DNA of 64,000 nucleotides from Omphalotus guepiniiformis (GCA_028554645.1 JAQOOI010000064.1:992001-1056000), one strand, 5' to 3'; shown: positions 33,446-44,480, counted from the stretch's first letter. Notes: a model not told the origin generated them from the sequence alone. Translations and numbers: made by a program.

Positions 33446-35507
33446 TTAATGTCCGTGGGGGTCTGGCTCTCCTTTGGATTCTGCCATGAAGAGCAATGTA
33501 AGCAATAGGACAAGTAGATTAGAATAAGACAAACCCGGAATGCACTGGATCGCGTCGTCAATCCGTAGCAACGAGACCGCAGCCTCGTATGCAGACTTCA
33601 GACTTTTGACTTTGCTCATTGTCGGCTCCAGCACGCCTGCTGTGACGTTGTCGCGAACATCGCCCGTCATAAGGTCAAGACCGTAACGCAAAAGCGCCTT
33701 CTTGGGGTCACCGACAGCTGCATTTTGTGCAGCATTATGGTACGACCGAAGCTTTGCAACCAGCTCTGTTGAATCTTTGGCAGCATTCACAGCCAACGTT
33801 TTAGGGATTGATAACAAAGCGCTGGCGAACTCAGCGATTGCTAGTTGCTCACGCGAGCCCACTGTGAGAGTATGAGATGATCATTGCTGTTGGCATAAAA
33901 AAAGCCTTGAACATACCACTGTGGTAGCGAAGTTCTCCAGATAGATGCTGAGCGCAGATTCTACAGCACCACCTCCAGGCACGACAGCACCGCTCTCCAG
34001 CGTGCGCTTGATTACGGACAGTGTATCGTGTAAAGCTCTCTCCATTTCGTCAAGCATGTAGTCATTCGCTCCTCTGAGCACGATTGATGCAGAGCTGACG
34101 ACCTTCGTGCCCTTAATCAAGATGAGCTCGTCATCCGATATACGTTCCTGAACGACTTCGTCTGCGGTACCCAGGTAGCTGGCTTCGAAAGTTTCTTCTC
34201 CTTCAAGATTAGCCAGGCTAGAGATCAACTGTCCACCCGTAGCTTTCGCAATTCGTCGCAAATCTTCCTTCCGGCATCTACGAACAGCCATCGCGCCTGC
34301 TTCGACAAATTCCTTCAAGCATAAGTCATCGATACCCTTCGTAGTGAGAACAACATTGGCGCCTGCCGCAAGAATTTTTCTGATCCGTTCAAGAGTAATC
34401 TCGGCTTCTCTGGATGTTCATAGTCAGTAGAGAACTCGGAGAATAAGTTGTTGAGCAAACCGTTTTCGAATCTCTTCGAGCTGGTTTGGGTCATCAACCA
34501 ATATTTGAACTCCGAGCTGCATCCGTGCCTTCTGAAGATTGATGTCCAGGCAGGCAATTTTAGCGTTCGTTATGCGTTTCTTCATAGCTGTAGTAAAACG
34601 GCAGTATAGAAGCCAGCCAAGAGCTGACATGAATAGGAGCTTAGCTTGACTTGCGACTGTGCAATTCAAAGCATATCCGTGAACAAACAAGGATTCTCGT
34701 GCACTCTGACCATGCGCTTTGAGTACATTAACTGCCTTCACGGGGTACTTGATGTCTCCTCGTAAGTTGATTGTCTTCACAGCGAGCATAGCATCCACTG
34801 CCATAGGAGCAAAAAGATCGTCATCGCTAGCAGATAGACCATTTGAGCCCATGACCGTTTTCATACAAGACATTGATTACTCACTTTCCGATGATTTTGC
34901 TCGACATAGTCGTCTTGGCGGTATTTATCAACGCTTCCTTTCCCAGAGTCTCTACCTTGACACTCAATTGATCTTGCATGAATTTGACTGCCTCTCTGCA
35001 TGCAAGACGATATCCAGTGATGATGGTAGTCGGATGAATCTTGGCTTTTACAAGCTCATTAGCGCGACGCAGAAGCTCAGCGGCAATTATTACGACGGAG
35101 GTAGTGCCATCCCCAACTTCCTTATCCTGCTTTTGAGCGAGGTCAACAAATATTCTGCCTGCAGGGTTTTCAACTGAGAGAAGAGATAGAATAGTGGCAC
35201 CATCGTTCGAAATTGTGACTTCCTAAACCGAAGACGAGCAATTCAGCATGACACTCGATCAAGCGATATCAATACCCAAAACGTACTCCGATGTTATCCA
35301 CAAGCATTTTATCAAGGCCAAGGGGTCCCAAGGAACTTTTCACGATGTTCGCGATGGATTGCGCAGCGATGACTATCGCAATTGCAAGCTTCAATAACCG
35401 ACGATGAGGTACAGCTTGCCTTACGCACCATTCTGGTCCCGAATGTCTTGCCCAGATACTCGATCGCCACCTAGAAAGGCTCCAGCTCTAGGATCTCGTT
35501 GAAACAT
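33446..35507 (-). CDS. cct1: TCP-1 alpha / CCT1 subunit of the cytosolic chaperonin
   Basis: Eight exons (35507-35429, 35372-35287, 35222-34885, 34826-34645, 34587-34461, 34409-33917, 33859-33535, 33480-33446) give about 554 residues, close to yeast Tcp1. The start at MFQRDPRAGAFLGG is chosen because the longer upstream frame has no family likeness. Equatorial, intermediate and apical domains are clear: SSLGPLGLDKMLVDNIG, the nucleotide motif GDGTTS, TMSSKIIG, NAKIACLDINLQK, VVPGGGAVESALSIYLENFATT and PHGH at the end. CCT folds actin and tubulin. Two junctions are odd. At 34644-34588 the intron has no GT donor (G|CTAAGC...CTACAG|CT) and the 57 nt are open in frame. At 33916-33860 the conserved TTV/GSREQ join needs GTATGT...CAGTG. 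The canonical alternatives change or break the protein. Confidence 0.9.
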
Positions 35508-36553
35508 TTGAAGCGGGCAAGCAAGTAGTTTGTTAAAGCCTAAGGGCAGTTGAAGTAAGAACGCGTTTTCGCGTCGCTTACAAATCTGGGCCGGTGAGAC
35601 AAAGATACTCAATTTCTCCATCCACTCTTTAACTTACTCTCTGGTATAGTGCTCAAAGATATCGACAGAAGAGCGATGGAATCACAAATGTTTATTTCTT
35701 TTTCAATAAAGTCTATGCAGTAGAAAATGGACGAAGACAAAGTCACTCCAACAGCAGAGAACATAACAAGAAATTGGGCCGCAACTGCAATCGCGAATTC
35801 GCAAGTCAACCAGGCAGCACGACAGAAAGGAAAAGCTTCAACCAGCGTCAAAGTGAGTAAGAGGCGAAAGATAACAGAAATAAATAATCAAACTTAGATT
35901 TCTCAATGAAAACGATGAATGATGTGAGAGTGGAAGGTATGTCTACCATCAGCAATACTCCTTTGACGAGGATGCTGCAGTTTATGAGGTGAGACGAAAT
36001 TGTAGGCGAAATGGGCAAATTTTTAAGGACAAAAGGATGCAAAAAGTAAGACGAAGAAGATTGCTTTGTGCAATGCTTCGCATACAGGTATGCGTGGAGC
36101 GTAAGTCTGTATAGATGGGTGGTCCGTGATATAAATATTGAAACAAATAGATGGAGATAGTACACGTCCGACAAAGCGGATGATGCGTGCAGAAAATAAT
36201 GGAACAATGAGATGATGAGATGCCAGGGGCAATTGTGGAAAGGAGAGGAGAAAAGAAAAAAGAGAAGATTGTACCAGCAAGAACGCTGGTGAATGCGGCA
36301 CTCCATAGTGGACTGTGTTAACGACAACCGAAGAACCGCAGAGAGCATAACGAACGTAACGAGGAATGAGCGATGTGCTAAGCGAGAGGCATGGACAATT
36401 TCTTGACGATCATAGATGATGGTTTCGACATAGGGGTCGGGACAGTTCGTTCAACATAATTTGGTAAATGTTTGAGGAGAAAGTGTCACTTTGGGCTGAC
36501 ACACATGTTTCTCGTCAACTCAAAGTGAATACGAGGTGCAACTTGAATTGACT
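35508..36553. other. intergenic region between CCT1 and CDC25
   Basis: About 1 kb upstream of CCT1 and downstream of the CDC25 stop, both on the minus strand. A long minus-strand frame (35848-36348) is composed of hydrophobic, Leu/Phe/Ser/His-rich translation of T/C-rich DNA, with no domain and no codon pattern like neighbouring genes. I interpret this as CCT1 leader/promoter and CDC25 3' UTR. Confidence 0.5.
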
Positions 36554-38791
36554 TCAAAAGTTGAGGCGGGCAGGGCCGTAAGTCTCCGCCCTTGCAAGGG
36601 GAGCGCGCCCAGCCTTCTTCAGTTTGGAAGAGCCTGACTTAGTAGGAGGAGGACAAGGGCTGTCACCGAGGTCGATATCGGTTTCTTCCGCGTCAGTGGT
36701 GTGGGCACCGTCTTCCGTAAGGGTGGACAAACTGTTACCACCTCGGCGACTTCGAGCGGCATTACCAGCAGCAAACAGTGAAGGCTGTCCAGATGGTGCG
36801 CTTTTGCGTTTGACTTGTTGGGATGTCAAAGAAGTCTTCCCGGCACCGTCACCATAAGCATACGACCTATGACGGCCGAATTTTGTCTTTCGAAACTGGT
36901 CCAGATCACCTCTACGTGAAACAGCATGTTGCGGATCATCCATTGGGACATAGCCGTTGGGCTCGCAACGCGTAGCAGATCGCTTGAAATAGGAGCAATA
37001 ACCGCCCTCCAGGATGTACAGTTCAGGATAGTGAACCTTGGGATATACGTGATTGTTCATTGCCCGATCCTTCGATCGAAGATGTTTGGCGCTGAGGAGA
37101 GAGGATCAGCACGACGGGGATAGAGTATACAACAAATGAACACGCACAATGTAGGAGCCCTCTTCGCACTGAATTCACAGTGAAAGATGAGAACTGTCTT
37201 CTTCTGAGTGTCACCACTAACGGAAGGGCGAGGCTTCATCAGACTAGGGCCTAACAGGAGTTCCTCTACAGCCGCAGTAGTATTGATGTTAACAGCACCG
37301 GGGATATGCCCTCCCGCGTACTCGTACTCGAACCGACAGTCAATGACATGGAAATCTCGAATCTGGTCCTCGAACTCGCCGTCGAGTAATCGGTCCATCT
37401 ATCCGTACAATCAGCCAAGCAGGCGGCGAATTAGAGAGATATACGCATAGTTTCTGGGGTGATTCTCATCAACCCGTCCTCCGTCACTCTGTGACAAGGA
37501 AGAAGTTTGCCATGAGATTCGTTATCTCCAAACCCAGGCAAGCCAGTGGCCCGAAGGAATTTGTTGGACGGACTCTCGTTCATTACCATTGCGGTCACTC
37601 CGGTCAAGGGCCTGAAATCGTCCGTGCCATCACATCGCCTGATAGTTTTCATGTGCTGGCGCTTGGCATATGCCTGTGCCGGGGAAGACATATCTGCACT
37701 AGTATCGAACGAGGAATCTTCAGACAAATCGCCCAACGAAGATGGGGGCGGGGCAAGCATTGCCGAAAAGGCACGTCGAGCGGGTGGAAGCTGACCGCGA
37801 GGATCCGGGTGAGCCTTGTCTTCGCGAGAGGAAAGGATGGGATAAGCAGACTGCAGTGCGTTGTCCGTTGGATGCACCATGGCCGACAAAGCTGGACGCC
37901 TAGCTCGCTTGGGAGCATTTGATGAAGGAGTTCCAAGACCTTGAAGCGAAGGCTTGCCGAAACTCGATAGAAGGGAGATGCTAGCCATGCGTTCTAATTT
38001 GCGCTGAGCGGGAGAGGAAGGGAGGACTGGGGATGAGCTGGCGTCCTCTTCTGAATGATGAGTTGCCTCCGGAGAAAGCGAGCGACGTTTCTTGGATTGA
38101 GGAGCACTAGGCGACGAGAGCTCGCGATGAGGAGACATGGAGTCGTAGAAGAGAGTGTCCATGTCTCTGCGGAAACCGGTGACAGTGGGTGCCGCAGATT
38201 GAGGGAAATCGGGGAAAGAGTAGGCGGGTGGTGGTGGCTCTATTGAGAAGGAAGTATCGACGTCCATAGCATATTCGTCGGGCGAGGGAGGTTCCGGCTG
38301 TTCAACAACATAAGTGAATAGGGGTCATCCTCCCAAAAAGGAAAGAGACATACAACGATGAGATTCGACTCTGGTCGTGACAACCATTCGGTTGGCAATG
38401 CAGAGCGCTGAGTGCGTTTCGCACTTATTGATCCACTCTTGATCGTGGGTGAAGGCTGCAATGTCGGTATTGTCTCCGTTCTGTTGCTCATATCGTTCCC
38501 AAAGAGCCTAGCAGCGCTGGTGAAAGCACGGGGGCGACCACGAGGGGCAGCACTGACTTTCACAGGTGGTGCGGGTGAAATATCCATGGGCTGGCCATAT
38601 TCAAAGTTGTCGGGACCAAGACCGATAGAGCCCTTGGGAGGGGAATTGAGAGAGACTGTTGAAGCAAAGGAGTATTCGAGGTCTGAAGAAAGGAAATCGT
38701 CGACGTTGTCATCGGGTCGTGAGGTACCATTGCCCCGGTTTCGAATGGGAGCAGTCAGAAATTGAGCGGGAGATTGGACGAAGAAAGGCAT
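36554..38791 (-). CDS. cdc25: CDC25 mitosis-inducing dual-specificity phosphatase
   Basis: Four exons (38791-38354, 38297-37449, 37398-37148, 37091-36554) give about 691 residues. A long Ser/Pro-rich regulatory N-terminus carries many SP/TP sites. The rhodanese-type catalytic domain begins after RITPETM and contains FHVIDCRFEYEYAGGHIPGA, the active loop HCEFSAKRAP (Cys-x5-Arg complete), NNHVYPKVHYPELYILEGGY and CEPNGYVPMDDP. A basic tail (about 130 residues) follows, with possible nuclear-localisation clusters (VKRKS). CDC25 removes inhibitory phosphate from Cdk1 at G2/M. The intron between 37449 and 37398 keeps the conserved TPET-MDRLLDG join only with AT...AG borders (ACT|ATGCGT...GATAG|ATG). 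Other introns are canonical. Confidence 0.92.
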
Positions 38792-39593
38792 GTCTGAATA
38801 CGTGTTCTGTTTCTTGGATTTAGTTCTAGCGCCGTGGGGAAGAGCGCATGAGGACGAGTGAGAAAAAGCAGAGAATATAAATACGAACCAAATGTCAGTG
38901 GCTGGCTTAAAACTGAAGACAATGGATAGTTAGCAACAGAAGTCACGACACCGCGGTTGGCCATGTGTCTCACATTGTGTGGTTGAGACAGACAGACAGA
39001 CTCACTTTTTCAAGTTAATGAGTGTGTCGACGGAGGAGGCCGCGCCTGCAGATGAAAGGTGGCCGTTGAATACACAAAGTCCACAGAAGAAACAAGGCAG
39101 AACCAGGCAGAAACCGTCAGCTCGACACAAAGAATCCACAAAACAGTTTCTCACGGGAAGCGAAGCAGGCCAGGCTGTGGACGCTTGTGGGTCCAATTTA
39201 ATTTCCGCCTTCCCAAATAGGTCAGTTTCCGGCTGTTTGCTGTGGAAGAATATCCAGACAACATACAAAATAGCAGAAAAAAAGACGTTATTGAAGAGAA
39301 ATGAGAGAAAAGGCTTGGTCGTCGTGCCCAAACGCGAAAAGTGCTCCAGACGCAGTGATGTTTTCTTGAGAGTCGCGCTTACTCCCCTCTTGTTCTTTTA
39401 TTGTTTACACCAAGTTTGGTTCAGTTCGTATTGCACGTGACCGCGAATGACAACAAATTGGCATTACATAAGAATGTACGTCATCATCCTCTCATTCCGC
39501 ACGCACGTCGTCCCAGTTGAGTTCGTCCCACCTGACAGTGATGGTGTCTCAGCTCTCTGTTGTTCCGAGCTCAGCGCCCAGCGCCCGCATCAC
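38792..39593. other. intergenic region upstream of CDC25
   Basis: No gene was recognised. Overlapping frames on both strands at 39002-39440 have no family likeness and mirror each other. A GCACGTGACC sequence lies at 39433-39442. This is the CDC25 promoter plus the 3' flank of the esterase gene that ends at 39594. Confidence 0.45.
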
Positions 39594-40478
39594 TTACCGA
39601 GGAAAAACATATTGCAGCTTGTCAGGATGTATTTCCGGGTATTTTCCTGAAATTGTCTCCATCAACGCGTCAAACATAATCTGGCAAATTGTTTCTTTCG
39701 TTAGTTTCGCTCGGGCTCCTCTATCCAAGCACTCGTTCGTACCTCGTATCCACTGCTATTCAAGTGCAGCCCGTCCTGCAGGTACTTGCTGAGATTCTGC
39801 TCCACCCGTCCAGATGCATCCCATAGCTTAGTCCAGATGTCAACTATACCAACCTCTTCTTCTCTAGCAACATCTTTGACCGTCTCTGCGTACTGTCTCG
39901 TCGTTTCAAATAATCTATCCAAGCTTCTAGGGGGTTCTCTAGCTTCCAGGTCAGTTCTACGTTGGTATGTGTTCACCGGGGGCGGTGTTACGAGAATTAT
40001 GCGCGTGTTTGGGGAATGGTATTCGGACCCTGGCGATTGCACCAAGTTCACAATGTGCTTCAGGTTTGATGCAAACTTGGGTAATGGTACGGGCTGAGGT
40101 GAAGGCTTAAGACATGCATCATTAGCTCCAAACCAGATTACGAGCAGTCTGACGGTTGGGAGATTCTTCTGCTCCTTTTGAGTTGCAAAACACTTGAGAG
40201 CGAGCTGCAGTCACTGTAATGAACTTTAAATGAGTGAATTGCCTACCTGCTCGAAGACAGGAATCGCCCATTCCGTGTTGTAGCCAGAGAATCCGCGATT
40301 GACGATGTCCAGCTTGCGTGCGTACACATCTGCATTCGTAGTCACCTCAGAAACCCCTGAGGGCGGGAACACAAAGAAACGCACGAGCTAATCGAGCACC
40401 GAAACCTCCTACATCCCAACCTCCTTGAGTGATTGAGTCACCGAAGAGCATAATACTGTTCTGGACGTTCGCAGTCAT
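39594..40478 (-). CDS. iah1: IAH1-like GDSL/SGNH esterase
   Basis: Four exons (40478-40385, 40329-40247, 40204-39743, 39680-39594) give about 241 residues. The SGNH blocks are all present: nucleophile in MLFGDSITQGGWD, Gly in NRGFSGYNTEWA, Asn in WFGANDACL and the Asp/His pair in DGLHLNSSGY. The RLLVIWFGAND and ILVTPPPV segments match isoamyl acetate-hydrolysing esterase 1 and its eukaryotic relatives, which hydrolyse short acyl esters. No signal peptide is seen, so it should be cytosolic. Introns are canonical. It is divergent from SEN34 with only 105 bp between start codons. Confidence 0.88.
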
Positions 40479-40583
40479 ATCTATGTATGTAGATGAGCGA
40501 TGCTAATTGAAATTTATTGAAGCTGTAACGTTAATCTTGATAAGTCTGGATCGAGATAGGATTGATTAGATAAGCTTACACTC

Positions 40584-41684
40584 ATGAGCAAAGACACTCG
40601 GATACCTATACGTGTCTCTAATAAACGCGCTTTCATCTGGGACATCGACGGTACTCAATGTTCTACTTCTTCAGAATAGATGCTGATTAACCGCCTTGTG
40701 TTGTAGACTTGGTCAAGGTCCGCTCTCAACACCATATATGCGGCATTCTAGGTGGTACTCTACCACATTTGTCCCAACAGAATGTCTTTCTCGGGTTACC
40801 TCTTTTTCTCATGCCCGAGGAAGTAGTTCTTCTCGTGGAAAAAGGTATTTCCTGCCATTCAAGCCCACCTTGTTCTGACTCAACTCGCCAGAACTTGCTG
40901 TCCTCGTCGATGACCCAAACGCGTATCCCCAACCTTCGGTGACCGAGTTTCAGTCCTGGAATGTTGAGCAACAAAGCTACATCAAAAAGCAACTGTCTGC
41001 AAATGAATTAAACAATACGAAAGATAGTGAGGTGGATGGGCGCGCGATGACCGAGGAAGCGATTCGAAAACGCAAAGAGCGCGAGCTCAAGCGACAACAG
41101 AAGTTATTGGAGCTTCAAAAGCAACAGAGTTATGTTGAGCTCGGTATGGGTGGTGAATCCTCGGTTGCTCCCCGTCCACCTCCTGCGGACGAATCATCCG
41201 CCTCGAAAACCACCGCACTGTATAATGTCACTGTACCAGCGGCCTCCTCTTCGCTGCCATGGTACTCTCCAAATGCATGCACATACAACACAATTGAAGC
41301 CGCGATCAAAGCTGAGGTCTGGAGCTTTCCATCGAACCTGCACGAGCGAGCACAGGTTGGTGTTTTCAGAGACTTGTGGGAGCAAGGTTACTTCTTGGGC
41401 GGAGGTTTCAAGTTTGGGGGTGATTACTTGGTCTATCCTGGTATGCTTTCTCCTCCTTTGGCTGCGTATGATCTCACGCACCGTACCCAGGCGACCCACT
41501 TCGCTATCATTCACACTTCACAGCAACTGTAGTTGAAGCCCAAGATCAAGTTATAAGGCCTATGGAGATCGTTGCTCACGGTCGACTAGGCACGGCGACA
41601 AAAAAGACACATCTTTTCTGTGGTTGGAACGATAAGTTACAAAAAGTGACATATCTCTCCATTGAATGGGCTGGGTTTGGTTGA
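40584..41684 (+). CDS. sen34: tRNA-splicing endonuclease catalytic subunit Sen34
   Basis: Four exons (40584-40650, 40707-40844, 40892-41440, 41491-41684) give about 315 residues. The N-terminal domain contains HHICGILGGTLPHL. A long charged Gln/Glu/Lys coiled-coil (RKRKERELKRQQKLLELQ) follows, then the endonuclease fold (VFRDLWEQGYFLGGGFKFGG). The catalytic triad is visible as Tyr in DYLVYPGDPLRYHSHF, His in the same motif and Lys in GTATKKTHL. In the heterotetramer Sen34 cuts the 3' splice site of pre-tRNAs. Introns are canonical. The 3' end is 41 bp from the converging EI24 gene. Confidence 0.9.
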
Positions 41685-41724
41685 TAAAATTTGTGACATT
41701 ACTATTACTTTTATACACGTTGAT

Positions 41725-43170
41725 CTAATCCATCTTGCGTCGTCCAATATTGATTCGTCCACTGGTCGGTCTAACCGTTGACATGGGCGTAGAATTTTTC
41801 CCGGAGCCCGAATCTTCCATCCCTGCGCCTTCTTCCACACTCTCTGCGGCATCACTAAAAGCTCGATTGCGCCCATTTCCCTCGTTGTCTTTACCGCCAA
41901 CACTCAACACTTTCACGATCAAGTCATTCAAGAGCATCACCAGTCCAAATACCGGCAGTCGGATTGGCACAAAGGGCGAAGGATGTCGTATCGTGTCATT
42001 TTGTTCGGGATGACTCGAAGTAGTCGGATTGTAAGGGTCAATAGGGAGTGGACGTGCACGCATGGCCATGATCACAAACTATGAAGTGCGGTCAGATGAT
42101 TGGTCGAGCGCATATGCCAACATGCTACTCACTAAAGGAAAAACGAGGGCAAATATGGCTGCATTTGCTAGTCCGCTTCCCCAGGTACATAGCGCGGCTG
42201 AGGGTAAGCCTACCCATGAAGTCAGCACTTACTCAGTTGTAGAGGCCGTCGTGACTGACCAAATGCAAGATAGTAAGCCCAACGCTCTTCCAGATGCCGT
42301 ATTCTACGTGACAGGGACAGTCCACGAGCGATCCAAACAAATCTACAGACTCATTCAGTGGAACGCCACAAATTGGCAGCCAAAAACTGACTCAAAAAGA
42401 TAGTACCTACGTTCCTCAACTGACGAATCAGCACCGCCATATAGCGTCGTTACACAGAAGATAGCTCACGAGTCAACCCAGCAGAGGAAGAGGAATCCTA
42501 GAACCGGCCCAAGGTATGGGAGATTTCCCAACGCAAAGGACACGACTACAGACGTAAATACCATCACGACGCGGTATACGGACGTTGCAATGGACCTCAG
42601 CATGCCGGTATAAGTGACAGGTGGCTGCGACGCCGCCCTCCCATGTTGAAGCGCGAATGTTCGTTTAGCAATGATACTACACCAGGAACTCTGCATTCAG
42701 GAGACACTTAGTACTGCACGAGGCAAGTGAATTGAAGGAAGAGGGCAACTCACGTTCAGGTAGAACGAAAGTCCCACCACGGGAAACAGCCAGAGAATTT
42801 GATAGAACCATCCGACGTTACGATGTAACCATTTCTGCTGGTCCCGAACAAGCGGGAGGAGTAATAGATCGAAGGTGTATATAGACGTCAATGATAGGCC
42901 ATTCAGGAGCAGAGACTTGTATACATTGGCACGAATCTCGGAATCACTAATTATAGTTAACACATAGAATAGTTGCGTATGGAAATAATCTTACCCCGCG
43001 ATAGTGGTAACTACAAAATCCCATCGAAATGCGTCTAGAAAACCATACCAGGCCCAATTCGCCTGCAAAAGTAGAGACTCCTGCGGGGAAAGGAAAGAAG
43101 GGTATAGTGACCTGGCCGAATGAGAATGAGGAGGATATTGAAAGGACTGTCCTAAGGGGGAGGAGGACAT
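41725..43170 (-). CDS. ei24: EI24-family multi-span membrane protein
   Basis: Seven exons (43170-42995, 42946-42754, 42690-42470, 42406-42392, 42342-42260, 42209-42133, 42078-41725) give about 372 residues. Several membrane segments are clear (SLTSIYTFDLLLLPLV, WFYQILWLFPVVGLSFYL, VVMVFTSVVVSFALGNLPYL, GPVLGFLFLCWVDS, AAIFALVFPLFVIMAM). DAFRWDFVVTTIAGD near the start and the YYLFEFVWIARGLSL segment are recognisable EI24 landmarks. The animal homologue is an ER protein needed for autophagy. The cytosolic tail is polar and Ser-rich. One exon is just 15 nt. Start codons of EI24 and MZM1 are 135 bp apart and divergent. Introns are canonical. Confidence 0.83.
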
Positions 43171-43305
43171 CGTATGTTGGTCACGGGCGCTACCAGTCGC
43201 GACGCGTGCCAGCCTCCTGTTTGGCTTTGTTGTCGACTCTACATCCCGTACTCCTCCTTCCCCTCCTTTGGGAGAGTCTCGAAGTTCAGTTCTCGAATAC
43301 TTACC

Positions 43306-43835
43306 ATGTCAATATCCATTGAGCTCAAAGCTTCTGCAAGAGCTGCCTATCGACAATTGTATCGTGCAGCTTCCTCGACATTTTCAGGCGAGTTAAACCT
43401 TTACCTTTCCTTATCCCAGACTGACGCTGAACTTTGGTCACAGGCGACACCCCCGTCCTCCAAGGTTCACAGTCTGTAACTCTCTTGCGAATTTGACCTT
43501 AACCTGTCTCGTAGCTTTTCGTCTTAAAATGAGAGAAGATGCAGTTGCTGCTCGAACAGTAACAGATCCTGCCACTTACGCAGAGTATGCGAAACACGCC
43601 AACGATGTCGCCACCTTCTTGCGAAGGAACATTGTACAAGCTTCCAGAGTTACGGACCCTCGGGACCACGAAAGAGATACTTGGAGTCAGTTCCTAGTTT
43701 ATTTGACGTTCTGCAGCATCCTGTTGATGTTTTCGTGTCCTTCTAGAAATTCGGATCACCAAAGACACTGAACTGGGCACGAACGACACAATCAAGAATC
43801 CTGATCTTATGTCAATTGGCGGTGCCACCAAGTGA
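43306..43835 (+). CDS. mzm1: Mzm1-like LYR-motif complex III assembly factor
   Basis: Four exons (43306-43387, 43444-43464, 43515-43685, 43747-43835) give 120 residues, the usual size. The LYR-family start (ARAAYRQLYRAASSTFSG), AFRLKMREDA, TVTDPATYAEYAKHANDVA, FLRRNIVQASRV and the tail ITKDTELGTND match Mzm1/LYRM7, the matrix chaperone that stabilises the Rieske Fe-S protein before insertion into complex III. The first intron (43388-43443) is GC-AG (G|GCGAGT) and the next exon is 21 nt. The TGA stop at 43833-43835 lies inside a perfect donor (AA|GTGAGT). If that donor is used, the frame continues into the downstream release-factor-like gene. Confidence 0.82.
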
Positions 43836-43937
43836 GTTACCTCACCGCGTTTGACTCGACTCTGTCTCGAATTTTGCTCACAATCCAGTCCAGAGCCTGC
43901 TGTTCCTCTTGACGGCGTCCCTGCGCCAAGACGCCCC

Positions 43938-44480
43938 ATGCACTATTCTGCGCTGAAAAGAGCTCACAGTCAGCGAAAACTTCCAGAGCTGAATGAGGGT
44001 GATCTCGAAGAATCGTTCGTGCGTGGTAAGTTTTCCCTTACTATGTTTTTTTATGGATGCTAATGATTTCTGAGAAGGCAGCGGACCGGTGGGTTGTTTT
44101 GGCCAACTTGAATCATAAGAGGGTCTCATGTACAATTAATAGGGCGGGCAATCTGTAAACAAAACCGAAAATAATGTGCAATTGTTGCACAAACCCACTG
44201 GGATTAGAGTATCATGCCAGGAGTCTCGTTCCCTCGCACTGAATCGACGACTCGCACGTCGACTGGTGCTCGAGAAGGCGTGTATTATTCAGCATATCCA
44301 TATCTTATATGCTAATTTGCATGATCAACATAATAGCTGGATCAGATCTTGAATCCTGGCCTCTCCAAGGAAGAAATGAAAAGAGCCAAGCAACGCGAGA
44401 GAGAACGTCGTAGGAGAAGGAAAGCTAGGAAAAAAGAAAATAACAAAGCTATGTCTGAACAGGATGATGTAGACGAGTAG
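43938..44480 (+). CDS. mitochondrial class-I release-factor-like protein with GGQ motif (mtRF-R/C12orf65-like)
   Basis: The recognisable domain is encoded by exons 43889-44025, 44078-44088, 44143-44277 and 44337-44480. It reads YSALKRAHSQRKLPELNE, DLEESFVRGSGPGGQSVNKTE, NNVQLLHKPTGIRVSCQ, ESRSLALNRRLARRLVLEKLD and a very basic Arg/Lys tail. This is the GGQ peptidyl-tRNA hydrolysing domain without codon-recognition domains, as in C12orf65/mtRF-R, which rescues stalled mitoribosomes. The GSGP half of the motif lies on an 11-nt exon. The last intron is GC-AG (AAG|GCGTGT, 44278-44336). The only nearby ATG is 43938, which gives no mitochondrial presequence. Splicing 43832-43888 would instead fuse the domain to Mzm1 in frame, making about 261 residues. 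Confidence 0.8.

Noticed and set aside
35848..36348. 166-codon minus-strand open frame upstream of CCT1
   Set aside because: Composition is that of translated T/C-rich DNA (Leu, Phe, Ser, His), with no domain, no intron signals that extend it, and another frame open over the same stretch.
39002..39440. Overlapping open frames on both strands between CDC25 and the esterase
   Set aside because: They mirror each other, show no family motif and fall in the expected CDC25 promoter.
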